DNA of 64,000 nucleotides, taken from CAMDHY01 sp046156265. GTDB taxonomy: Bacteria > Pseudomonadota > Alphaproteobacteria > Rhizobiales > Segnochrobactraceae. The notes beneath the pieces are model-generated. The model was not told the DNA's origin, did no database searches, and worked only from the letters and a program-made list of their open reading frames with translations. The translations under genes and the position numbers were made by a program. Below are positions 58,515-64,000 of this stretch, piece by piece. Each line of letters opens with the position of its first letter. The first letter of the stretch is position 1. The stretch is from NCBI RefSeq assembly GCF_046156265.1, contig NZ_JAWDIR010000004.1:62001-126000 (forward strand). Direction: 5' to 3'.

Positions 58515-59267
58515 TCAGCGAGCTCCTGCGTAGTATTCTATGCGTTTTTCGAAGGCTTCGACGATTGACGACAGCACCATTGCCGCGGCGAACAGCATGA
58601 AGGTGATCGCCCAGAAGTGCTCCATGTCGAACGAGCGCGAGTAGAGCTCGAACAGCGCGCCGTAGCCGATGATCGACACCAGCAGCTGGCCGATGACGAC
58701 ACCCTTGACGCCGCGGATGAGGCCGAGACGGATGCCGGCGAGGATCTCCGGCAGCGCCGCCCACAGGATGATCTTGCCGTAGAGCTGGACGGGCGAGGCG
58801 AGGTAGCTGCGCCCCATCTCTTCGAGCGACTTCGGCACGTGCAGGATTCCCGCCCGCGTGTCGAGGGCGATGATCCAGACAGCGAACAGGAACACGGTGG
58901 CCACCACCGTCTTCTCGCCGATGCCGAACAGGATCATCAGCACCGGCACCAGGGCCGACAGCGGCGCCGAGACGAACAGGTTCACCCACATGCCGAGCAG
59001 CTTGTCGGCGGGCTTCGAGCGCCCCATCAGCACGCCGAGCGGCACGCCGATGGCGATCGCGAGCGCCATGCCCATGCCGTAGCTCCGGAGCGTGTCGACC
59101 GTCGCCTGCTGCCAGGTGCCGGTCTGCACCAGCCTCAGCCCTGCCTCGATGATGCCCGTCACCGGCGGGATGAGGAACACCGCCCCCGTCCGCCCGACGA
59201 TCTCCCACAGCACCAGCCAGACGATGAGCGAGGCCATCATCGGCACACGCCAGCCCTTGATCGTCAT
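58515..59267 (-). CDS. ABC transporter permease (second copy in operon)
   Basis: A 250-residue inner-membrane permease of the SsuC/TauC (nitrate/sulfonate/taurine/NMT1) family with six predicted helices. The EAA-loop pattern lies around AALPEILAGIRLGLIRGVKG. It lacks an N-terminal extension. Together with the other permease in the operon it probably forms a heterodimer. It lies 28 bp after the ATPase gene and one base before the FAH-family gene. Confidence 0.87.
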   Translation of the reverse strand: MTIKGWRVPMMASLIVWLVLWEIVGRTGAVFLIPPVTGIIEAGLRLVQTGTWQQATVDTLRSYGMGMALAIAIGVPLGVLMGRSKPADKLLGMWVNLFVSAPLSALVPVLMILFGIGEKTVVATVFLFAVWIIALDTRAGILHVPKSLEEMGRSYLASPVQLYGKIILWAALPEILAGIRLGLIRGVKGVVIGQLLVSIIGYGALFELYSRSFDMEHFWAITFMLFAAAMVLSSIVEAFEKRIEYYAGAR

Positions 59268-59295
59268 GGCCGTCCCTCCGGCTTCGCGTGCGCGC

Positions 59296-60105
59296 TCATT
59301 CGACGTAGTTCCGGAGGCCCTGCCAGATCGATTCCACCGTATCGAGATAGTGCGGATCGCGCCGGATTTCGTCGGGGGAGGCGGCGTGGTCGACCTTCGG
59401 CTCGATGATCTCGGAGATGCGGCCGGGCCGGCGCGACAACAGCACGATGCGGTCGGAGACGTAGACGGCTTCCTCGATCGAGTGGGTGACGAACAGGAAG
59501 GTCTTCTTTTCCACCTCGCGCAGGCGGATCAGGTCCTCCTGGAACTTGCGCCGCGTCTGCTCGTCGACGGCCGAGAACGGCTCGTCGAGCATCAGCACGT
59601 CGGCGTCGACGGCGAGCGCCCGGGCGAGGCCGACGCGCTGGCGCATGCCGCCGGAGAGCTCGTGCGGATACTTCTCCTCGAAGCCGGCGAGGCCGACCTC
59701 GGCGATGTAGTGGCGGGCCTTCTGCTCGCGCTCGGTCTTCGAGCCGCCGCGCAGTTCGAGCCCGAAGCCGACATTGCGCATCACCGTCGCCCACGGCAGC
59801 AGCGCGAAGTCCTGGAACACGAAGGCGCGCTCCGGCCCCGGCCCGCGCACGGCGCGACCGTTGACGAAGACCTCGCCGCTCGTCTGTTCGACGAGCCCGG
59901 CGATGATCTTCAGCAGCGTCGTCTTCCCGCAGCCCGACGGCCCGAGCAGCGTCGTCAGCTTGCCGCGCTCGATGTCGAGGTCGATGCCACGCAGCGCCTC
60001 GACGTCGTTGTAGGTCTTGCAGATGCCGCGCACGGACACGGCGGCGTCGGTCCGCGCGCCGGATGCCGGCGCGGCGGGGCGGGTGAGGGTGGCGGTCTCG
60101 GCCAT
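59296..60105 (-). CDS. ABC transporter ATPase (nitrate/sulfonate/taurine type)
   Basis: A 269-residue ATP-binding subunit. Walker A GPSGCGKTT is at 55-63, Q-loop FVFQDF at 96-101, signature LSGGMRQR at 150-157 and Walker B VLMLDEP at 170-176; the H-loop is FVTHS. The 25-residue N-terminal extension is Ala/Thr-rich. The ATG at 60105 was chosen; a GTG at 60114 overlapping the upstream permease stop as GTGA is the alternative. The gene sits between the two permease genes. Confidence 0.9.
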   Translation of the reverse strand: MAETATLTRPAAPASGARTDAAVSVRGICKTYNDVEALRGIDLDIERGKLTTLLGPSGCGKTTLLKIIAGLVEQTSGEVFVNGRAVRGPGPERAFVFQDFALLPWATVMRNVGFGLELRGGSKTEREQKARHYIAEVGLAGFEEKYPHELSGGMRQRVGLARALAVDADVLMLDEPFSAVDEQTRRKFQEDLIRLREVEKKTFLFVTHSIEEAVYVSDRIVLLSRRPGRISEIIEPKVDHAASPDEIRRDPHYLDTVESIWQGLRNYVE

Positions 60106-60110
60106 GGGTG

Positions 60111-60947
60111 TCACGAGCCCCTCTTCTCGGGCCGCAGCACGCGCACCTCGAAGGCCTGCAGGGCGGCCAGCGTCAGGGCCGAGAGCACGACGATCGAGGC
60201 GACCGCGGCGTACATCTCGGCATAGTCCGCGACCGAGCGGTGGTAGGTGATGAGGTCGCCGATGCCCGTCGGCGTGATCAGCAGTTCGGCGAGCATCACG
60301 CCGATGAAGCCGGCGGCGACCCCGAGGCGGAGCCCGGCGAAGATCACCGGCGTCGCGTCGGGGATGATCACCTTGACGATCTGCTGGCGCCGCGTGCCGA
60401 GGAAGACCTTGCACATGGCGACGAGCGTCGGGTTGGCGTTGCGGATCGCCTTGTAGCCGTTGAGCGCGATCACCGGCAGCGCGAGCAGGATGACGGCGAG
60501 CGTCTTCGACAGGAGGCCGATGCCGTAGACGAAGGTGAGGAGCGGCACCAAGGCCGCCATCGGCGCCGCCTGCAGCACGATGAACACCGGCGCCACCAGC
60601 CACTCCGACATCCGCGACAGCCCCATCGCCACGCCGAGGCCGACGCCGAGCACGGTGGAGATCACCACGCCGATGACGAGCGGCTTCAGCGTCTCGGCAT
60701 AGGCGGCCGGCAGGCTGCCGTCGGCCATCATGCGCAGGAAGGCGGCGAACACCTCCGAGAACGGCGGGAAGGCGAAGTTGATCGGGATCTGGCCGGCGAT
60801 CTCCCAGACGCCCAGCACGAGGGCGATCGAGAGCAGGCGCCACAGGATCGGCCGGTCGAAGGTGGCGCGCCGGGCCGGCGCCGCCACCGCCGGGCCGGCG
60901 CCGAGTGCGCCGGCCGCGTGCCCGTCGATGCGAACGGGTGCCGTCAT
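60111..60947 (-). CDS. ABC transporter permease (first copy in operon)
   Basis: A 278-residue permease of the SsuC/TauC family with about six helices after a 30-residue Ala-rich cytoplasmic lead. The EAA loop lies near VIFAGLRLGVAAGFIGVML. It is only distantly similar to the other permease of the same operon. It starts 11 bp after the binding-protein stop, with GCCGGGA before the ATG. Confidence 0.88.
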   Translation of the reverse strand: MTAPVRIDGHAAGALGAGPAVAAPARRATFDRPILWRLLSIALVLGVWEIAGQIPINFAFPPFSEVFAAFLRMMADGSLPAAYAETLKPLVIGVVISTVLGVGLGVAMGLSRMSEWLVAPVFIVLQAAPMAALVPLLTFVYGIGLLSKTLAVILLALPVIALNGYKAIRNANPTLVAMCKVFLGTRRQQIVKVIIPDATPVIFAGLRLGVAAGFIGVMLAELLITPTGIGDLITYHRSVADYAEMYAAVASIVVLSALTLAALQAFEVRVLRPEKRGS

Positions 60948-60957
60948 TCCCGGCGCC

Positions 60958-61953
60958 TCACTGGGCGCCGAGCTTGGCGACGGCGCGGTTGACCGGGCCG
61001 ACCTCCCAGAAGTCGGCGACGGCGAGCGTCTCCGGGTCGCCCTCGATCTGGCCGGCGAGCGTGTAGAAGGCGAGATCGTCCTTCGCCGCCGCCTCGCCGC
61101 CGCCATTGAGCGGCAGCGCCTTGCCGTCGGACAGATCCTTGAAGTACGGCTTGATCTCGGCCGCCATGTCGTCGGGAATATCGGCGAGCAGGCCGTACTT
61201 CTCGCGCCACTCGACGACGACGTCGGGGTTCGCCTGCACATCGCGCCAGGTCTGCAGGACCGCCTCGACCAGGATGTCGACCGCGGCCTGGTGCTCCTCG
61301 AGGAACTTGGTGTTGGCGTAGAGCGCCTCGTCGCTCGCCTTCACTTCGCCGAGCGGCAGCACGATGAATTTGCCCGGCGCCTTCTCCATCAGCATGTTGC
61401 GGTTCGGGCTGTCGACGATCGACGCCTTGATGTTGCCCTGCAGGAGCGCGCCGGCGCGCACCTCTGCGCCCGGCACGTAGGAGATGTTCGAGTACTTGAT
61501 GCCCTCGCGCTCGGCCATCAGCTTCATGATCGCCTCGGTGCCGGAGCCGCGGGCGTGCACGGCGACCTCCTGGCCGTCGAGGTCCTTCCAGGTCTTGTAG
61601 GCCTCGGCGTTGACGATCGGGTAGAAGCGCAGCGTCGAGAGCTGCAGGAAGACGCGGATCGGCGCCTTCACCTTCTGGATGAGCGCGTAGGGCGTGCCCA
61701 CGCCGACGTCGGCGTCGCCGCTCACCACCGCCTGGGCGGCGACGTCCTCGGACTTGAAGAACGTCATCTCGACGTCGACGCCCTTCTCCTTGGCGCGCTC
61801 GACGGCGGCCAGGAAGTGCAGGGACTCGACGGTGGCGATGTCGCCGAAGGCGATGCGGATGGTATCCGCCGACGCCGCCGACGGCAGCGCGAGCGCCGCC
61901 GCGACGAGCGCGCCGCCGGCGAACCGGCGCATGTGGGCCAGGCTGTTCAGCAT
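60958..61953 (-). CDS. ABC transporter substrate-binding protein (NMT1/TauA-like)
   Basis: A 331-residue periplasmic binding protein. Residues 1-29 are a signal peptide ending SAASA. The mature protein has the NMT1/SsuA-like layout: IRIAFGDIATVESLHFLAA, then VVSGDADVGVGTPYAL and the hinge VHARGSGTEAIMKLM. The ligand is unknown; relatives bind sulfonates, nitrate, pyrimidines or aromatic acids. The ATG at 61953 has GGGGAGGA upstream. It is the first gene of the ABC-FAH operon, and divergent from the FCD regulator. Confidence 0.9.
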   Translation of the reverse strand: MLNSLAHMRRFAGGALVAAALALPSAASADTIRIAFGDIATVESLHFLAAVERAKEKGVDVEMTFFKSEDVAAQAVVSGDADVGVGTPYALIQKVKAPIRVFLQLSTLRFYPIVNAEAYKTWKDLDGQEVAVHARGSGTEAIMKLMAEREGIKYSNISYVPGAEVRAGALLQGNIKASIVDSPNRNMLMEKAPGKFIVLPLGEVKASDEALYANTKFLEEHQAAVDILVEAVLQTWRDVQANPDVVVEWREKYGLLADIPDDMAAEIKPYFKDLSDGKALPLNGGGEAAAKDDLAFYTLAGQIEGDPETLAVADFWEVGPVNRAVAKLGAQ

Positions 61954-62030
61954 CTTCGTCCTCCCCAGGCTGTGACGTCTTCTCATGAACCGGAGGGTTC
62001 GCGGGACGGCACAATTTCAACCTTTATTGG

Positions 62031-62065
62031 ATTGGTTTGTGATTGATCTGGAGGCGGTCGTCAAG
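62031..62065 (-). promoter_or_regulatory. Candidate promoter and half-operator of the ABC-FAH operon
   Basis: On the minus strand CTTGAC (62065-62060) is a good -35 element. CACAAA, 17 bp downstream, is a weak -10. Immediately after it lies ACCAAT (62036-62031), identical to one arm of the palindrome at the regulator start. The site is about 80 bp upstream of the binding-protein ATG. Confidence 0.32.
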
Positions 62066-62214
62066 AGAGGAAGCGGCGTCCGGGGCGAAACGCGTATGCG
62101 GGTAAGGGATGTCGGCCACGACCGGCCACAGCGCGAGGGCTAATGAACTGTACTCCAAGGCGCAGTGTCGTGCCGCCGAATAGGCACCCTGTCCCAGTCC
62201 ACGCCGTCGATCTT

Positions 62215-62266
62215 CCCCTTCTCCCAGCAGCGCTGGGAGAAGGTGCCCGCTGGGCGGATGAGGGCC
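62215..62266 (+). repeat. Palindromic intergenic repeat, copy 1
   Basis: The unit holds a hairpin (CCTTCTCCCAGC with GCTGGGAGAAGG) followed by TGCCCGCTGGGCGGATGAGGG. This type of intergenic repeat is frequent in Rhizobiales. A second copy lies inverted at 62408-62459. The whole gap between the binding-protein and regulator genes (642 bp) contains these two repeats and no supported gene. Confidence 0.85.
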
Positions 62267-62407
62267 GGGAAGCGCCAGCGCGCCGGAGCAACTGGGCAGT
62301 ACATCATTGTTAAGGCGTGGTTTTTCCAGACTCGATGCGCCGTCCCGTCTTGCGCAGGCCTTGGTCACGGCGACGGCGACCGCCGTCTCCGCGCCGCCAG
62401 GCGGCGC

Positions 62408-62459
62408 GGCCCCCATCCGCCCTTCGGGCACCTTCTCCCGGCCAAGGCCGGGAGAAGGG
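62408..62459 (-). repeat. Palindromic intergenic repeat, copy 2 (inverted)
   Basis: The minus-strand reading, CCCTTCTCCCGGCC with loop and mate, then GGTGCCCGAAGGGCGG, matches copy 1 in opposite orientation. The two copies face each other across about 140 bp of unique sequence. Confidence 0.85.
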
Positions 62460-62591
62460 AGGCGTGGCGCGCGTTCGCCCCTCGGCTGCTGGCGGCGGCG
62501 ATCACCGTTCCCATCCCGGGCGCCAAGACGCCCACGACAGGGCCCCACACCACTCCCGCCTTGACCGCCGCTCATTCCCGCGCCATAAGAA

Positions 62592-62609
62592 ACCAATGCA
62601 GAGATTGGT
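62592..62609. promoter_or_regulatory. Candidate operator over the FCD regulator start
   Basis: ACCAAT (62592-62597) and ATTGGT (62604-62609) form an inverted repeat with a 6-bp spacer that spans the start codon of the GntR/FCD gene. GntR/FadR-type regulators commonly bind TGGT/ACCA-based palindromes. The position suggests autoregulation. Confidence 0.42.
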
Positions 62610-63321
62610 CGAAATGGTTTCCCCTCCAGACGTCGATGCCGCCGATGCGGCGACGGCATCCGCGCGGCTGCGCGACTTCCTCGCCGGTGCTGCCATCAGC
62701 GCCGACGGCCGCCTGCCGCCGGAGCGCGATCTCGCCGGGCGGCTCGGCGTCTCGCGGGCGGAGCTGCGCAAGGCGCTGGCGGATCTGGAGGCGGAAGGGA
62801 TCATCTGGCGCCACGTCGGCAAGGGGACCTTCGTCGGCGCGCGCCCCGTCGACACCGTCGCCGACGTCGCCGCCCTGACGCGTCGTACCAACCCGTCGGA
62901 GGTGATGCAGGCGCGGCTGTCGATCGAGCCGGAGATGGCCCGCCTCGCGGCCCTGCACGCCACCTCCGCCGACCTCGCGGAACTTCGCTCCTGCATCGCC
63001 CGCTCGCGCCAGGCGGAGACGTGGCGGCAATACGAGGCGTGGGACAACCGCTTCCACCGCGCCGTCGGCGAGGCGACCGGCAATGCGCTGCTGCTCGGGC
63101 TGCTGGACACATTGACGGCGGTGCGCCGCGCCGTCACCTGGGGGCGGCTGCGCTACAACCCTGTGAAGCCCGATCCCGCCCACCACAGCTTCGAGGAACA
63201 CGAGGCGATCGTCGCCGCCATCGCCGACCGCGATGCCACGGCGGCGGCGACGGCGATGCGCACCCACATCCGCTCCGTCGAACGCAACCTCCTCGCCCGC
63301 ATGGCGAGGGGCGACGACTGA
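62596..63321 (+). CDS. GntR family regulator, FadR/FCD type
   Basis: A 241-residue transcription factor. Residues about 20-82 form the GntR winged helix (RLPPERDLAGRLGVSRAELRKAL, in two parts, and GKGTFVGAR). Residues about 100-235 form an FCD ligand domain with the metal ligands Asp150, His154, His202 and His224. Such regulators respond to small carboxylates. It is divergent from the ABC-FAH operon, so it is the likely regulator. The ATG at 62596 lacks a clear ribosome site; an in-frame ATG at 62614 is possible. Confidence 0.87.
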   Translation: MQRLVEMVSPPDVDAADAATASARLRDFLAGAAISADGRLPPERDLAGRLGVSRAELRKALADLEAEGIIWRHVGKGTFVGARPVDTVADVAALTRRTNPSEVMQARLSIEPEMARLAALHATSADLAELRSCIARSRQAETWRQYEAWDNRFHRAVGEATGNALLLGLLDTLTAVRRAVTWGRLRYNPVKPDPAHHSFEEHEAIVAAIADRDATAAATAMRTHIRSVERNLLARMARGDD

Positions 63322-63357
63322 AGGGCGCTTTGTCCCGCCTGACGAGAGATCTTCTAC

Positions 63358-63613
63358 CTACTTCCGAATGGCGGAAAAGGTGCCCGAAAGCGGCGCGCGG
63401 CTTTCCCTCCCCCCTCGTGGGGGAGGTGGCCGGCGCAGCCGGCCGGAGGGGGCCGCCGCGCGTGAGCGCGGCGGTGCAGCGCCAGCTACTTCCGAATGGC
63501 GGAAAAGGTGCCCGAAGGCGGCGCGCGGTTTCCCCTCCCCCCTCGTGGGGGAGGTGGCCGGTGCAGCCGGCCGGAGGGGGCCGCCGTGCGTGAGCGCGGC
63601 GGTACACCGCCAG
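63358..63613. repeat. 128-bp tandem direct duplication
   Basis: Two adjacent units, 63358-63485 and 63486-63613, match with about seven differences. Each contains CTACTTCCGAATGGCGG, a hairpin around CCTCCCCCCTCGTGGGGGAGG, a second hairpin GGCCGGYGCAGCCGGCC and a third CCGCCGYGCGTGAGCGCGGCGG. The units fill most of the gap between the regulator gene and parE; no gene is visible in it. Confidence 0.93.
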
Positions 63614-63654
63614 AGATTGTCAGACCGTCGCACCGCCGTCGGCTGACGCCGCCT

Positions 63655-63707
63655 GCGGCCCTCCCCGGACCGCTCGCGCGGTCCGACCCTCCCACGAGGG
63701 GAGGGTG
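63655..63707 (-). repeat. Diverged inverted copy of the same repeat family
   Basis: Read on the minus strand, CCCTCCCCTCGTGGGAGGG, GGACCGCGCGAGCGGTCC and GGGGAGGGCCGC parallel the hairpins of the 128-bp units, in inverted orientation and with much divergence. Confidence 0.7.
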
Positions 63708-63777
63708 GGCGCGTTGCGTCGGCGCCCGAAGGGCTGCCGTGTCGCCGGTGTCCGCTGCGGTGAGGCCGTCGCCGCCC

Positions 63778-64000
63778 TCAGATATCCAGATCGCGCGCGA
63801 ACTGGGCGTGTTCCTGGATGAAGCGGAAGCGCGCGTCGGCGCTCGTCCCCATCAGGCGCTCGACCGTTTCGGCCGTGTCGGCGGCCACTCCTTCCAGCAC
63901 CTCGACGCGCAGCATCGTGCGGGTCGCCCGGTTCATCGTCGTCTCGCGCAACTGCGCCGGCAGCATCTCGCCGAGGCCCTTGAAGCGGCCGACGTCGACC
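63778..64000 (-). CDS. parE: DNA topoisomerase IV subunit B, C-terminal fragment
   Basis: Only the last 73 codons are in the window; the gene continues past the right edge. The sequence GRFKGLGEMLPAQLRETTM is the C-terminal type II topoisomerase B-subunit signature, and the ending VERLMGTSADARFRFIQEHA followed by FARDLDI fits ParE rather than GyrB. ParE with ParC decatenates daughter chromosomes. It converges with the FCD regulator across the repeat cluster. Confidence 0.9.
   Translation of the reverse strand, partial: VDVGRFKGLGEMLPAQLRETTMNRATRTMLRVEVLEGVAADTAETVERLMGTSADARFRFIQEHAQFARDLDI

Noticed and set aside
62024..62659. A 211-codon minus-strand frame upstream of the ABC operon
   Set aside because: It runs through the palindromic repeats and the regulator start; its Arg/Pro/Gly-rich composition matches no family.
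63358..63613. CRISPR array
   Set aside because: There are just two 128-bp units with no spacers and no cas genes; it is a tandem duplication.

Overview
The window is 64 kb of chromosomal core sequence from a high-GC alphaproteobacterium, most likely of the order Hyphomicrobiales (Rhizobiales). Evidence is the G/C-rich codon third positions, the gene neighbourhoods (dnaB-alr-radA-cvpA-purF; rpsF-rpsR-rplI; fabD-fabG-acpP-fabF-mltG-yicC-gmk; lptF-lptG-lptD-surA-rsmA; topA-rnr; dprA-plsY-pyrC'-pyrB; gph/rpiA-DUF2059-gor) and NnrU, Coq4-like and DUF983 proteins typical of that group. The genus cannot be fixed from the sequence. There is no transposase, integrase, phage gene or CRISPR array. Coding density is above 90 percent and many genes overlap by 1 or 4 bases.

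Layout. 1-4.5 kb: start of a secreted protein, NnrU, a YfgM-like TPR protein, BamB and Der (outer-membrane assembly and ribosome assembly). 4.5-10.3 kb, minus strand: the tail of a run transcribed from dnaB through alr, radA, cvpA and purF to a short-chain dehydrogenase. 12-15 kb: cyclopropane-fatty-acid synthase, then rpsF-rpsR-rplI with a terminator. 15.2-21.7 kb, plus strand: fatty acid synthesis (fabD, fabG, acpP, fabF), then mltG, yicC, gmk. 21.7-28.4 kb, minus strand: LPS export and outer-membrane biogenesis (lptF, lptG, lptD, surA) ending in rsmA. 28.7-33 kb: pepA, a seven-repeat beta-propeller protein, holC and a thioesterase. 33-37 kb: mgtE, a TerB/Coq4-like fusion, an AlgX-like acetyltransferase, a TM2 protein and tRNA-Leu(GAG). 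37.4-42.5 kb: lipB, acyP, an HCCA-isomerase-like protein, pccA, a NUDIX hydrolase and a DUF983 protein. 42.5-52 kb: rnr, topA, dprA, plsY, a dihydroorotase-like pyrC' and pyrB. 52-57.5 kb: an AidB-like acyl-CoA dehydrogenase, gph, rpiA, a DUF2059 protein and gor.

The last 6 kb is the most accessory-like part. One minus-strand operon encodes a substrate-binding protein, two different permeases, an ATPase and a fumarylacetoacetate-hydrolase-family enzyme. A divergent GntR/FCD regulator lies upstream with a palindrome over its own start codon. The flanks carry several families of palindromic repeats, including a 128-bp tandem duplication beside the 3' end of parE.

Most genes are housekeeping and recognised with confidence. 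The items most worth a second look are the TerB/Coq4-like fusion with an intact HDxxH-x11-E motif, the stand-alone AlgX-like enzyme, the transporter/FAH/FCD locus, Der with Asp in place of the second NKxD Asn, the metal-ligand-less PyrC', the duplicated surA stop region and the repeat clusters.
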